Assembly: GCA_020636005.1 (NCBI GenBank)
Contig: JACJYR010000004.1
Span: 248,001 to 312,000, forward strand
Reading direction: 5' to 3'
DNA length: 64,000 nucleotides
From: Lewinellaceae bacterium
GTDB lineage: Bacteria; Bacteroidota; Bacteroidia; Chitinophagales; Saprospiraceae
A program made the translations under genes and the position numbers. Numbering within the stretch: position 1 is the first letter of the stretch; every line of letters starts with the position of its first letter. The notes under the pieces are model-generated. The model saw only the letters and a program-made list of their open reading frames with translations. It did no database searches and was not told the DNA's origin. Positions 50,256 through 60,248 of this stretch are shown here, piece by piece.

Positions 50256-51419
50256 ATGCTCAACAAAATCCTTTGGCGAAATGCTAACAGATGGCAGCTT
50301 GCCGGCGCTATGATCGGCGTGTTCCTGGGGCTCAGCCTGCTACTCTGTGCCCTTCAATTTTACTTTGATGTAAGGCAACTCCTTGGAGGCAATACGGATG
50401 AAAGCAGCCAATACGTTCAACTAAATAAAAAAATCAACATTTTTAACACCTTGGGAGTCAAGGCGGATTTTGGGCAGGAAGATATTAAAGCGATTGAAAG
50501 CCAGCCTTATATACAAAAGGTAGGTATTTTTGAAGCCAACCAGTTCGAGGCAGGCGCTTACAGCGACATGCTGGGCTTTTACACCGAACTTTTTTTTGAA
50601 GCAATCCCCGATGAAATGCTGGATGTGGACGAACCTGCCTTTAGGTGGTCAGTAGGCCAGGCTGATTTGCCGATCCTAATGTCGAAGGAATACCTTGCAC
50701 TGTACAATTTTGGATTTGCCCCGGGCAGGGGGCTGCCCCAGCTCACCCCTTCCACTATCCAGCGTTTCAGTTTGGATGTTAAAATTTCGGGTAAAGGCAA
50801 ACAAGAGACTTTTAAGGGCAAAGTGGTAGGCTTTAGCAGCAGGATTAATTCCATCCTCGTTCCTGCCAGTTTCATAAAATGGGCCAATGAAACTTTCGCA
50901 GATGGAAACCCTAAACCCTCCAAGCTCCTCGTCCGGGTGGACAATCCAATGTCGAGCGAGTTCCGCACGTTTTTGAATACCAACAACCTTGAGGTAAGTG
51001 CAGGGAAACTGATCGGCGGCCAATTCGGCGTGTTGTTCAAGGTGGTTTTGCTGGCAGTGGGTTTTCTGGGAGTAATGATCCTCGTATTAGCTATCCTGGT
51101 CTTCAACCTGAACTTCCAGGTTTTGATAAGCAGGGCTTACCGTGAAATACAACTGCTCCTGCAAATCGGCTACAAGGCAAAATCGGTTACAGCCTTCCTG
51201 GACAAACGTTTTTCCATTTTATTCGGAGTAACCGTTTTTTTGGTGTTTGCCATAGTTATTACAGCAAGGATAATCATGGTGCAATATTTTGAAAACCAGG
51301 GATTTATCTTGCATAAAGGGCTCAATATAACCGTTTGGCTTGCAGGCGCCATATTCTCGGTTGCCCTATTGCTATCCCACCTTTACAGCACGAAAAAGAC
51401 AGTTGCAAGGATGCTGTAG
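50256..51419 (+). CDS. FtsX/MacB-like membrane protein
   Basis: 387 residues from ATG 50256 (MLNKILWRNANRWQL). One N-terminal membrane helix (about 14-35), a large extracytoplasmic domain (about 40-265), and three C-terminal helices (about 270-295, 320-345, 358-378) give the four-span FtsX layout. The second half has ISRAYREIQLLLQIGYKAKS, a typical coupling-helix segment between spans. Usual partners bind ATP, but no ATPase gene is next to it, so it could be an orphan permease. Substrate unknown. Confidence 0.75.
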   Translation: MLNKILWRNANRWQLAGAMIGVFLGLSLLLCALQFYFDVRQLLGGNTDESSQYVQLNKKINIFNTLGVKADFGQEDIKAIESQPYIQKVGIFEANQFEAGAYSDMLGFYTELFFEAIPDEMLDVDEPAFRWSVGQADLPILMSKEYLALYNFGFAPGRGLPQLTPSTIQRFSLDVKISGKGKQETFKGKVVGFSSRINSILVPASFIKWANETFADGNPKPSKLLVRVDNPMSSEFRTFLNTNNLEVSAGKLIGGQFGVLFKVVLLAVGFLGVMILVLAILVFNLNFQVLISRAYREIQLLLQIGYKAKSVTAFLDKRFSILFGVTVFLVFAIVITARIIMVQYFENQGFILHKGLNITVWLAGAIFSVALLLSHLYSTKKTVARML

Positions 51420-51428
51420 GGCCATCCT

Positions 51429-52067
51429 TTAAAAAACAATCCTTCTTCCGTGATATTCGTTGGCGCCAATTTCGGCCTGTACCTTTTCAAGATTTTTTGT
51501 TGTAATGCTCCCGGCGGCAATGATTTTTAAACGATTGCCCGCCAATTTGATCATTTGCCTAAGTACCATTTTTCCTTCAAGGGCCGTTTTCTCCCCCCCG
51601 CTCGTCAATATCGCCGAAACCCCCTTGATTCCCATTAATATCAGGAGTGATTCCAACAGATTGGGCGTCTCGTCAATGGCTTTGTGAAAAGTAACTTGCA
51701 TCGGGGAGGCTAAATTTACAAGCCTCCTTGTTTTTTCTATATCTACCGTTCTATCTGTTTGCAAACAGCCCAGCACCACCCCATCCAGTCCAGTCTTTTT
51801 ACAAAACAAAATGGCTTGCTCCATTTCAACGATTTCATTTTCGTTGTAAACAAAGCCGCCAGCCCTGGGCCGGATGATGGCCCTCACGGGGATCTTCATT
51901 TTTTCTTTCACTGCTGCTATGGTTTCTCTGGAAGGCGTCAGCCCGCCTACTTCCAGATTGGCACAAAGCTCTATCCGGCCTGCACCGCATTGTTCAGCAA
52001 GCATGGCCTGTTCCAGCTTCTCGACGCAGGCCTCCAGCAGTGGGCTTGGTGCAAGTTTCTCAACCAT
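51429..52067 (-). CDS. cutC: CutC-family protein
   Basis: 212 residues from ATG 52067; upstream in-frame codons lie inside the nth gene. It has a TIM-barrel start LLEACVEKLEQAMLAEQCGAGRIELC, then NLEVGGLTPSRETI near 37-50, IRPRAGGFVYNENEI near 63-77 and VTFHKAIDETPN near 124-135, all CutC marks. Linked to copper tolerance in E. coli, though a direct role is disputed. It overlaps nth by 8 bp as the last gene of a DUF218-nth-cutC run. Confidence 0.92.
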   Translation of the reverse strand: MVEKLAPSPLLEACVEKLEQAMLAEQCGAGRIELCANLEVGGLTPSRETIAAVKEKMKIPVRAIIRPRAGGFVYNENEIVEMEQAILFCKKTGLDGVVLGCLQTDRTVDIEKTRRLVNLASPMQVTFHKAIDETPNLLESLLILMGIKGVSAILTSGGEKTALEGKMVLRQMIKLAGNRLKIIAAGSITTKNLEKVQAEIGANEYHGRRIVF

Positions 52068-52728
52068 TTTTAAACAATATTTTCCTGCCGTACTTGCTGC
52101 AGATTGGGCATTCCAACACATTATGGCCCCGGGCGGGGCAGTATTCCCTGCCAAAAAAAATGATCTGCAAATGCAGTTTGTTCCAGGATTCTTCCGGGAA
52201 AAGCGCCTTTAAGTCCCTTTCCGTGTTCTCCACACTTTTGCCATCACTGAGGCCCCACCGCCAGGCCAATCGGTGGATATGGGTATCAACAGGAAAAGCA
52301 GGCACACCGAAGCCCTGCGACATGACGACGGAAGCGGTTTTGTGGCCAACTCCAGGCAAGGCCTCCAACGCCTCCCAATCTTGCGGCACCTCGCCGCCAT
52401 GCTTTTCCACCAGGATTTTTGACAAATCGGAAATAGCCGCTGATTTCCGGGGCGACAGGCCGCAAGGTCGGATGATGGCTTCTATCGCCTTTACGTCGAG
52501 CTTCATCATGTCGAAGGGATTGTCAGCTTTTGCAAAGAGGTGGGGCGTCACCTTGTTGACCCTTACGTCCGTGCATTGGGCAGAGAGCAACACAGCTAAC
52601 AATAGTGTATATGTGTCGCCATGTTCCAGCGGTATGGGTGTTTCTGGGTAAAGTTCTTCCAGGATGACAGCTATGTCAGCGGCCTTTTTTCGCAGTGCAG
52701 GAGAATAGCGCTTTTTCGATTTTGCCAT
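52060..52728 (-). CDS. nth: Endonuclease III
   Basis: 222 residues from ATG 52728. The HhH-GPD core is complete: helix-hairpin-helix LPGVGHKTASVV near 115-126 with the catalytic Lys and PVDTHIHRLAWRWG near 138-151 with the catalytic Asp. It removes oxidised pyrimidines from DNA. The C-terminal 4Fe-4S loop is altered: CPARGHNVLECPIC has three cysteines with 9- and 2-residue spacings and no fourth, where C-x6-C-x2-C-x5-C is expected, so the cluster is probably absent. It overlaps cutC downstream. Confidence 0.92.
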   Translation of the reverse strand: MAKSKKRYSPALRKKAADIAVILEELYPETPIPLEHGDTYTLLLAVLLSAQCTDVRVNKVTPHLFAKADNPFDMMKLDVKAIEAIIRPCGLSPRKSAAISDLSKILVEKHGGEVPQDWEALEALPGVGHKTASVVMSQGFGVPAFPVDTHIHRLAWRWGLSDGKSVENTERDLKALFPEESWNKLHLQIIFFGREYCPARGHNVLECPICSKYGRKILFKNG

Positions 52729-52783
52729 TTTTATCGCATTAAAATAGGTGGAAAACTTAGCGGGTAGGTTGTTCCAAAATGGG

Positions 52784-53554
52784 CTACAAATATCCTTTTG
52801 CCCAATAGGCAAGGTAACCAACCCATTCCTTCACCAAAATCTCCCAAAAGTAAAACCCGTTTCGGTCGGGAAAAATAGTGTTCTCCGGCGCCCAGCGGTC
52901 TTTTTCCGTGATAAAATCAACGCTGTACGGCGTACAGGCGACACCCGCTTTTTTGAAACATCCCAGGGAACGGCGCATGTGGAAGGCAGAAGTGATCAGG
53001 AGGCAAGAAGCCCCAGGGTACTTTTCCTCCAATATTTTTTTGGTGAAATCTGCATTTTCATAAGTATTGCGGGAATCAGGCTCAATGATGATATCCTCGG
53101 CAGGTACGCCAATCCGTGCAAAAAAACCTTTCATGTCCTGGGCCTCACTGGGCTGATCCTGCAATAAGTCGCCGGAGCCGCCCGTGAGCAGTAGTTTTTT
53201 CACCTTCCCCATTTTGTACAATTCATAAGCGTTGAGAAAACGGGCAGCCCGGTGGCTGAAATTCTGGCGGTCGTGGCGGGGCAGGATATTTCCGTTGGAG
53301 TAGCCACCGAGCAGGATGCCGATGTCATAAGGCTCGGTAATCTGGTCGGCGGTGATGGTTTTTAACTCCCAGAGTTTGATGACCTGGTTGTACAAGAAAC
53401 GGTTGGTAAATAAAAATCCCAGCACAATAGCCGCAACCAGGGCCTTTCGTTTTCGGCTCTTTTTTTTAGCAAAAAGAGAATAAAGCATCAGAGCCAATAC
53501 CCAGTTCAGCGGCTGTATCGCAAAATAAAGGACTTTGGAGACGATGAAAAACAT
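52784..53554 (-). CDS. DUF218 (YdcF/ElyC/SanA-like) membrane protein
   Basis: 256 residues. Two N-terminal membrane helices (about 5-27 and 37-53) are followed by the DUF218 domain: IGILLGGYSNGN near 78-89, LLLTGGSGDLLQDQ near 119-132, IIIEPDSRNTYENADF near 151-166 and LITSAFHMRRSLGCF near 181-195, matching the GG, S/N-T and H-M-x-R motifs. Family members affect envelope integrity and carrier-lipid metabolism. First gene of a run with nth and cutC. Confidence 0.87.
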   Translation of the reverse strand: MFFIVSKVLYFAIQPLNWVLALMLYSLFAKKKSRKRKALVAAIVLGFLFTNRFLYNQVIKLWELKTITADQITEPYDIGILLGGYSNGNILPRHDRQNFSHRAARFLNAYELYKMGKVKKLLLTGGSGDLLQDQPSEAQDMKGFFARIGVPAEDIIIEPDSRNTYENADFTKKILEEKYPGASCLLITSAFHMRRSLGCFKKAGVACTPYSVDFITEKDRWAPENTIFPDRNGFYFWEILVKEWVGYLAYWAKGYL

Positions 53555-53886
53555 ATAGGATGGTTAAGCGGATTGGCTAAATTATCCGACACAATTAATG
53601 CCGTCCAGGGCTTTCTTATAAAAATGGGCTGCTAAGAATTTCCCGTAAAACGATGCCTTCCCGAAAGGGCGGGTTATCAAACCCACCAGTTCCGGAGCCG
53701 GCGGGTTTAATAACCCGCCCTCTCTATAATGGCTGGAACTGGCATGAGCCAACCACTAATTTCAAATGCGATTACCTGTAAAAGCTTTTGGTTTTCAGCC
53801 TTTTGTTACAACTAACAACTAATCAAACCAATTTACAGACGTGAATCTTGTATATCAAAACCAGCCGAAATAATTCAAACATTTAC
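53555..53886. other. Intergenic region with an inverted repeat
   Basis: 332 bp between the rhomboid stop and the DUF218 start. It holds the GC-rich inverted repeat 53667-53720; otherwise no gene or RNA was recognised. Confidence 0.5.
53667..53720. repeat. GC-rich inverted repeat
   Basis: 18-bp arms GGGCGGGTTATCAAACCC and GGGTTTAATAACCCGCCC (one mismatch) around an 18-base GC-rich centre. No other copy was noticed in the window. It may act as a terminator for neither or either neighbour; no T-run follows. Confidence 0.7.
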
Positions 53887-54507
53887 TTAAAAGGGCAGTT
53901 CCGACAGTTTTGCAACAAAAAAATTGAACAGGCCTGGTTTTAAGGCAATTGTAAACAGGAACCCAAAAACCGCCCCGTAAAAGTGAGCATCGTGATCGAT
54001 GCGATCCCCTCCTTTTCGGCTGGCGTAGGATGAATAGCCGAGGTATAAAACCGCAGCAATAATGGCAGGAACGGGAATGATAAAAAACAGGAGCAACATG
54101 GCCCAGGGATCAAAGATAACATAGGCAAATAAAATCCCCGACACTGCCCCGGAGGCGCCCACACTGGAAAACATCTGGTTGTCCTTGTGCTTGTAAAAGG
54201 TGGGTATGTCGGCAAAAACACCTGATAGCAAATACAGCAGCAGGAAATTCAACCGCCCCATCGTTTCACCGAACAAGCTTAGAAAATACTGCTCCACGAT
54301 AGTGCCGAACTGGTACAACACGAACATATTGATGAAAAGGTGCATCGTGCTGCCATGCAGGAAGATGGAGGTAAGCCAACGGTAATACTGCTTTTCCCGC
54401 ACCTCCTCGTAGGGATGGTGCATGAATTTATAAAACATTTCCCGGTTGCTGAAAGCTTGCCAGGATATGATGGCCGTGACGACGATGAGGATGAGGGTGA
54501 TGGTCAT
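53887..54507 (-). CDS. Rhomboid-family intramembrane protease
   Basis: 206 residues from ATG 54507 (MTITLILIVVTAIISWQAF), six membrane spans. The Ser is in VGASGAVSG near 116-124 and the His is in HDAHFYGAVFGF near 173, forming the catalytic dyad. FLHGSTMHLFINMFVLYQFG near 50-69 supplies the conserved H-x-x-x-N oxyanion segment. It cuts membrane proteins within the lipid bilayer; substrates unknown. rlmH lies just upstream on the same strand. Confidence 0.9.
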   Translation of the reverse strand: MTITLILIVVTAIISWQAFSNREMFYKFMHHPYEEVREKQYYRWLTSIFLHGSTMHLFINMFVLYQFGTIVEQYFLSLFGETMGRLNFLLLYLLSGVFADIPTFYKHKDNQMFSSVGASGAVSGILFAYVIFDPWAMLLLFFIIPVPAIIAAVLYLGYSSYASRKGGDRIDHDAHFYGAVFGFLFTIALKPGLFNFFVAKLSELPF

Positions 54508-54570
54508 TTTTCTGTTAAGGATAAACAATGAAAGATGGATGGTCAAAGTGCTGTTCCACTGATCACCTTT

Positions 54571-55044
54571 TCATTCATTGTGATACTGTTCGCCCCGCAG
54601 GATGGTCATGGCCCGGTAGATTTGTTCCAGCATGAACAGTCGGACCATCTGGTGGGAGAACGTCATTTTGGACAAGGAAAGTTGCTGGTTGGAGCGCTGG
54701 TACAAAGCGGCCGAAAATCCCCAGGCGCCGCCAATCAGGAACACCAGCCGTTTTTGGCCAAGCTGAAGTTTTTTGTCCAAAAAAGAAGCAAACTCCAACG
54801 AGGTGAACGCCTTGCCCCGCTCGTCCAGCAAAACTAACAAATCATCCTTATTGAGCCTGGACAAAACGACTTCGCCTTCTTTTTGCTTTAATTGATCGGG
54901 CGGCAGACGCCCTGCGTTTTTGACTTCCGGCAGAATGATAGTTTGAAATGTCAGGTAATGAGAAAGGCGTTTCTCGTACAAGGCCATACCTTCTTCTATG
55001 TAAGGGAAAGCCGTCTTGCCTGTCAGCCAAAGTTCTGTTTTCAT
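54571..55044 (-). CDS. rlmH: 23S rRNA pseudouridine-1915 N3-methyltransferase
   Basis: 157 residues, the usual size of this SPOUT methyltransferase. LLDERGKAFTSLEFA near 72-86, FLIGGAWGF near 102-110 and the C-terminal knot SLSKMTFSHQMVRLFMLEQ with IYRAMTILRGEQYH are diagnostic. It modifies helix 69 of the large ribosomal subunit. Rhomboid lies downstream on the same strand. Confidence 0.96.
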   Translation of the reverse strand: MKTELWLTGKTAFPYIEEGMALYEKRLSHYLTFQTIILPEVKNAGRLPPDQLKQKEGEVVLSRLNKDDLLVLLDERGKAFTSLEFASFLDKKLQLGQKRLVFLIGGAWGFSAALYQRSNQQLSLSKMTFSHQMVRLFMLEQIYRAMTILRGEQYHNE

Positions 55045-55164
55045 GTTCCAAATTCCTTACGACCAGGCTGCAACCCACGCAGCCAACTATTTTATTTGGC
55101 AATATAAAGACACGGTTCGGAACCTGGCTAAACCTTTTAACAAAAACCATCAAAGACCCGCCGG

Positions 55165-58100
55165 TTATGGGTTGTGCAATATTGCAATCTTTCGCCAATG
55201 AACCTTATTTTCCACCAAAATTTGAAGCCAATAAATGCCTTGGCTAAGCCCGCTTACATCAAGTATCCTTTCACCCAGAAAACTGCCTTTGTATGCTTCT
55301 GATAATTGAACCTTGCCGGAAACATCAACCAAACGAAGCCCTAAAACCTCCAGCGGGGCATTGGTTTTTACGTGCAGAAAATCTTCGGTCGGATTGGGGT
55401 AAACCAGAATATTTTCTACCCTGCTATTTTCTACAACTGCGTTAACGATATCTACCACAATATCCGTCAAAGCGGCCGTACAACCTTTGGCATCTGTTAC
55501 CAGCAGGCTGTAATTGCCCGCTGCCGCATGTCCGGGGTCGAAACCAGGCATAGGCTGTCCGTCTTTCGACCACGAAAAAGTATAGGGCAACACCCCACCG
55601 CTGACCAAATAATGGATGATACCATCGGCCATGCCTGGCGTGGCGTTCGTGACTCCATTGAAGGCGATATTCAAGGTAGTTTCAACCGTAACGGTAAAAC
55701 TGCAATCAGCAGAATTCCCTGAGCCGTCGGTGGCACGCCATGTCACCATAGTTTCACCCAACGGAAAAACCTCCCCACTTTGTAAGCCTTCAACGAGTTC
55801 GAGGCTGCTTACCCCGCAATTATCGCTGGCAGTTGGGGCTGCGTAGGCAACACCGTTGCAGGCATTGGTGGCAATATTGATTGGGCAGTTCATAGTGGGG
55901 GAAGTTGCATCAACTATTTCGACGGCAGCTACTGCCGAAGCTGTGTTTCCATTTGCATCCGTGACGGTTAGGGTCACCATTTTTTCACCCAAATCCTGAC
56001 AGGAAAAACTTGCCGGCGACACGCTGAAAACCACCTGGCTGCAATTGTCAAAACTACCATTGTCCACTGCATTGACATCTAAAGTGGCCGTGCCATTTTC
56101 ATCCAGGACAATCTGGATATTGGATGAAACCAAGGCAGTTGGCGGCACATTGTCCTGCCCCTCAATGGTGATGCTTTCGGCCACGCTGCACCCGTTAGCA
56201 TCAGATGCGGTAACTCCGTAAACGCCTGCCAGCAAATTTTCAGCGACCAAATCCATATCCCCATTCGACCATAGATAGGAAAATGGGGGTGTTCCACCTG
56301 ACAAGGTTGTTATCTGGGCCATGCCATCCGATATGTCCGGGCAAGATGCATCAACGGCGGTCAGGATTATTTCTATAAAACAATCGAATCCCGCTACTTC
56401 TGCACTTCCATGCGCCGTACAACCATTTGCATCGGTGACGGTGACGGAATAAGTGCCGGGGGCGAGGGCCGAGACAACGTTGGTACTTGCTCCGTTGCTC
56501 CACATATATTGATAGGTATCATTGCCAAACGGCGTACCACCAACAACCATTGAAACGGCAGTACCGTCGTGCAAGCCTGGACCTGTTTCACCCGTTGCCA
56601 CAATGCTGACTTGCAACATCTGAGGCTCTTCAATGATCCCGGTTAAACTCGCCTGGCAACCAAGCCCATCTTCAACGGTGACGGCATAATTTCCCGGTTC
56701 CAGGTTTTGAAGGCTTTGTGAAGTAAGCCCGTTACTCCAAAGAAAGGTGACAGGTGCCTGGGCGCCCGAATACAGCACGGTGGCCAAACCATCGTTTGCA
56801 CCAAAACAAGAAACGCCGGTTGCAGAAACACTGATCTGCAAAGCGTTGCAATTGACAGATTGAACCACGACACTGGCCGAAGTGGTGCAACCTGCTGCAT
56901 CCGTGACGGTGGCAGCGTAATCGCCGGGGGCCAAATTGGTCAGGACTGGATTGGTGGAACCGGTGTTCCACAACACATTGTAGGGCGGGGTTCCGCCAGT
57001 GGGAGCGACCTTGGCCGTGCCATCGTTTAAGCCCATAGCCGTTTCGTTGGTTGCTGAGGCGTTTGGTAAAAGTTGTTGCGGTTGCGTAACAATGACTGAT
57101 TGGACAGCGGGACAATTATTGGCGTCGGTAGCTGTAACGGAGTAACTGCCCGCTATAAGGTTAACATTCTGGTTGCCTGTTTGGCCGTTGCTCCAGGCAT
57201 AGGCAAAGGGGCTGGTCCCGTTGGAAACCATGGCCGTAATACTACCATTGCTGCCGCCAAAACAAGTGATGTTGGTAGCGTTGGCCGAAACGGAAAAACC
57301 GCTGCAAACAGATTCGACCGTTACTTGTGCCGTAGCTGTACATCCGGTCGCATCCGCTACGGTAACAGAATAAAGGCCTGGCGATAGATTATTGATAGTA
57401 GAGAAAGGGCCGGCAGCGTTCACCACCTGCACACCATTGTTCCACGAAAACTCAAAAGGCCCGGTTCCAGTAGTGGCAGAAATAGTTGCCGTACCGTTTT
57501 GGCCATTATAAGTAGTTACAGGCGTAGAGGAAGCACTGAGCACCGGCCCGGATGATTGGGGTACCGTAGCACTGGTTGTCACCAAACAGCCGAAGGCGTC
57601 CGTGATGGAAACAGCCACGTTGCCAGCGCAAAGGCCGCCCAGGAAATCCTCGTCGTAATTGACCGGCTGGCCAGCCCACTGATAGTGCAGATCCCCGTGC
57701 CCATTTTCAACAAAAACCTGGGCAGACCCTGTGCAGGCGCCGTTTGGATCACAACCATTTGGCACAATGTCGAAACTTGTGGTGATAGCACTGCACGGCC
57801 TGCCGAACCGGATATTGTCCAGGAACAACCGGTTGCCTCCACCGGACAGGTTGATAAAGGCAAAAGAAATATCAGATTCGCCTGCAAAACTGCTCAGGTT
57901 CAGTTCCTCGGTGCGCCATTGGGCGAAGGTTGGGGTAAATAAATTCGAGGCGTTAGGGGCCGTGGCCAGGGTAGCTCCCCCTTTCCAGTAGATAGCCTGG
58001 TTGTATTGCTGGCTACAGCCGGTTTGCACCAAAATGATCAAAGAGTCGCTCTCCTGGCTATTCTTTAGCGCATAGGCTACATCAAAGACCAGAATGGCAT

Positions 58101-59796
58101 CGGGGATATCGGTCAGGTCGTAGTGCCGGGTGATGAGGCCATCCAGCGTGTTTTCCGGCCCAGTTTCAAAGTTGTTGAAAACAACTGATTTTCCGCCTTG
58201 TCCAAAGGCAGACACTTGGGTGTTCAACTGCCATTTGTAACCATCATTGTCAATGTCCAACGCATAAATCCCCTCACTGGAAGGAAGGGAATTTTCATCT
58301 TCAAAAGATTCGATCAGGCTGGGCGACAGGGCTAAGTAGTTAATCTGCTGCCTGGAAATGGTATCATTGGAGGTTCGTCCGTCGGCCATTCCGTTAGGGC
58401 TGATGGTGTAGGCTGTAAAAGAATAAAGTCCGTCAGGAAGTGTGGCGGCGGGCAATGAAACATCGGCATTTTCACCGGGAAACAGCGAGCCTTGCCAGTT
58501 GTAGCTCAGGAGCGGCCCATTGCCTAATTTGTATTTGACAGTGGCCGAAGTCAGGTTGGCCTGGCCAAAATTGCGGAGTGTTACGACGGGCACAGTACTG
58601 CCCGCCTGGCAGGTGATTTCGATGGGCGAAATGATTCGGACAATGCCCGCATCGTTGTTGGGCAATGCGCACAAGGATGGCGCATTTTGTACAAGGGATA
58701 ACCGGCTGCCATACCCATAGCCCTGGGAAGTGCCGTTCAGAACGCCCCGCATCACGTTCACCTGGCCCTGGGTAAATGAGGTGTAACAATTTTCGTTCAC
58801 ATAGTCCATATAGTTGACATACATGGCCTCGTTGCCACAGGAGACCGGGCCGGCAGGATAGCCGCTGCTGCAGTTGAGGGTGGTAAACGTGGCCGTTGCA
58901 TCCTGGATGTTAGGAGTGTCGGCTATCCCGTCATCGGTAGAGCAGGAGTTGCCGTCGAACGTGTGGGGAAGGCCCAAAAAATGCCCGGTCTCATGGGTCA
59001 GAGGGCGGTAGCCCGACACGCCAAAACCAGGCGCCCCAAACCATCGGTAGTCTATGGTGATGCCATCCCGATCCGTACCGATTTGGCTGGCAATGGGGTA
59101 ATTTGAAACGCCCACTACCCCACCCGAAGCGGTGGTGCCCGGAATGGGCAGCACCCACACGTTCATGTATTTGGTGGAGTTCCAATAGGTCTGTGGTTTG
59201 ATCACCGTGTTGATGTTGCTGTTAAAATAAGAGGTGCCGGTCACCTGTAGGTTGTGGCGGGTAATGCCGTTGGTGGGGTTGCCGGAAGGGTCGGTGGAAG
59301 CCAGGCAGAACTCTATATTTGGCACCCCGTTGACGCCTGCCCATTGTGGGGGCGTTTCAAAAAATTCGGCATTGATGGCTGCATAATCCCTGGCCAGGAT
59401 GGCAATTTGGGCATATACCTGTTCATCAGAAATATTTTGGCCCTGGCCTATTGGCTCCCCATTGTGGATGACGTGTACTACCACAGCGATACTCAATAGT
59501 TGATCCACCATTTCTGCCCCATTGCCTGCCGCAAGTGCGGGCACTGCATGTTGCACGTGTCGATCGATCTCATCTTTTAAATGTGGGTCGTTGGAAGTCA
59601 TTGCCAGATTGGCGGCATCGAAGGCGCAGAGGGGCGAATTGGCGCCAGGGCTATTGGTTGGGCTTACTTGCAAAGGACTATTGGAGGAAGATTTTTTAAG
59701 CGACCGGCCAATGTCTATTGTTTGGGAAAAAGATGACAGGGAGGAAAATGCAATTAAAAAAAACGAGGTTGTAATACGGCTGGAAGACGATTTCAT
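55165..59796 (-). CDS. Giant secreted M43 metalloprotease with SprB repeats, T9SS substrate
   Basis: 1543 residues. After a signal peptide (1-25) and a short propeptide comes a pappalysin-like M43 domain with HETGHFLGLPH at 268-278 (zinc ligands and Glu269) and the Met-turn VNYMDY. A beta-rich CARDB-like and an adhesin-like segment (about 390-670) follow. Then come eight SprB-type repeats of about 75 residues (pattern CFGxxxGSI...YxWSNG...L..G.YSVTVTDANGC), interrupted by two HYR-like domains. The last 80 residues form a type IX sorting domain (VYPNPTEDFLHV...GIYWLQI). It is probably exported to the surface, with a possible adhesive role. Substrate unknown. Confidence 0.92.
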   Translation of the reverse strand: MKSSSSRITTSFFLIAFSSLSSFSQTIDIGRSLKKSSSNSPLQVSPTNSPGANSPLCAFDAANLAMTSNDPHLKDEIDRHVQHAVPALAAGNGAEMVDQLLSIAVVVHVIHNGEPIGQGQNISDEQVYAQIAILARDYAAINAEFFETPPQWAGVNGVPNIEFCLASTDPSGNPTNGITRHNLQVTGTSYFNSNINTVIKPQTYWNSTKYMNVWVLPIPGTTASGGVVGVSNYPIASQIGTDRDGITIDYRWFGAPGFGVSGYRPLTHETGHFLGLPHTFDGNSCSTDDGIADTPNIQDATATFTTLNCSSGYPAGPVSCGNEAMYVNYMDYVNENCYTSFTQGQVNVMRGVLNGTSQGYGYGSRLSLVQNAPSLCALPNNDAGIVRIISPIEITCQAGSTVPVVTLRNFGQANLTSATVKYKLGNGPLLSYNWQGSLFPGENADVSLPAATLPDGLYSFTAYTISPNGMADGRTSNDTISRQQINYLALSPSLIESFEDENSLPSSEGIYALDIDNDGYKWQLNTQVSAFGQGGKSVVFNNFETGPENTLDGLITRHYDLTDIPDAILVFDVAYALKNSQESDSLIILVQTGCSQQYNQAIYWKGGATLATAPNASNLFTPTFAQWRTEELNLSSFAGESDISFAFINLSGGGNRLFLDNIRFGRPCSAITTSFDIVPNGCDPNGACTGSAQVFVENGHGDLHYQWAGQPVNYDEDFLGGLCAGNVAVSITDAFGCLVTTSATVPQSSGPVLSASSTPVTTYNGQNGTATISATTGTGPFEFSWNNGVQVVNAAGPFSTINNLSPGLYSVTVADATGCTATAQVTVESVCSGFSVSANATNITCFGGSNGSITAMVSNGTSPFAYAWSNGQTGNQNVNLIAGSYSVTATDANNCPAVQSVIVTQPQQLLPNASATNETAMGLNDGTAKVAPTGGTPPYNVLWNTGSTNPVLTNLAPGDYAATVTDAAGCTTSASVVVQSVNCNALQISVSATGVSCFGANDGLATVLYSGAQAPVTFLWSNGLTSQSLQNLEPGNYAVTVEDGLGCQASLTGIIEEPQMLQVSIVATGETGPGLHDGTAVSMVVGGTPFGNDTYQYMWSNGASTNVVSALAPGTYSVTVTDANGCTAHGSAEVAGFDCFIEIILTAVDASCPDISDGMAQITTLSGGTPPFSYLWSNGDMDLVAENLLAGVYGVTASDANGCSVAESITIEGQDNVPPTALVSSNIQIVLDENGTATLDVNAVDNGSFDNCSQVVFSVSPASFSCQDLGEKMVTLTVTDANGNTASAVAAVEIVDATSPTMNCPINIATNACNGVAYAAPTASDNCGVSSLELVEGLQSGEVFPLGETMVTWRATDGSGNSADCSFTVTVETTLNIAFNGVTNATPGMADGIIHYLVSGGVLPYTFSWSKDGQPMPGFDPGHAAAGNYSLLVTDAKGCTAALTDIVVDIVNAVVENSRVENILVYPNPTEDFLHVKTNAPLEVLGLRLVDVSGKVQLSEAYKGSFLGERILDVSGLSQGIYWLQILVENKVHWRKIAILHNP

Positions 59797-59930
59797 TCAC
59801 GGGAATTTTACAAAGTTGGGAAATATCCGTGCAAGGTAAGGAAAATGGCAGATTCGTACAAAACAGGTTCTCCTGGTTGATTATCAACAACTAAGGCATG
59901 ACAAATTTATAGCCAAAAACTTCTTGCCGG

Positions 59931-60122
59931 TTATTCTTTCGATGGCATGGCCCACCGAAACACAGTTGCCAGCACATACCAGGTTCCCAAAAAGGCCAGG
60001 CACTCCAGGGTAAAGCTTCCGAACTTAAAATAAAGCTCTGCCATCACTAAGGAAAGGCCAAAGGAAGGAAGGATTTCAAAGGCAAGATCACGAGTAGTAA
60101 GTTGGTTGAGCAGCTTGTTCAT
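59931..60122 (-). CDS. Small hypothetical membrane protein
   Basis: 63 residues from ATG 60122. A short N-terminal amphipathic stretch leads to two hydrophobic segments (about 16-32 and 36-55), with a Lys/Glu ending SKE. Codon use looks native. No family recognised. An upstream in-frame ATG would add 30 unlikely residues. It lies between the M43 protease and the cyclase, same strand, without obvious coupling. Confidence 0.55.
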   Translation of the reverse strand: MNKLLNQLTTRDLAFEILPSFGLSLVMAELYFKFGSFTLECLAFLGTWYVLATVFRWAMPSKE

Positions 60123-60248
60123 GCTTCTGTAAGTTTGTTGGTGGAATGAAGTACAGGGTAAAAGGTGCTGGAAAGGGGATGGGTAACAGGCACTTTGGAT
60201 ATACAGTACCAAAATAGCATCGTTTTAACTACAAAAATCAAGCCTGTC

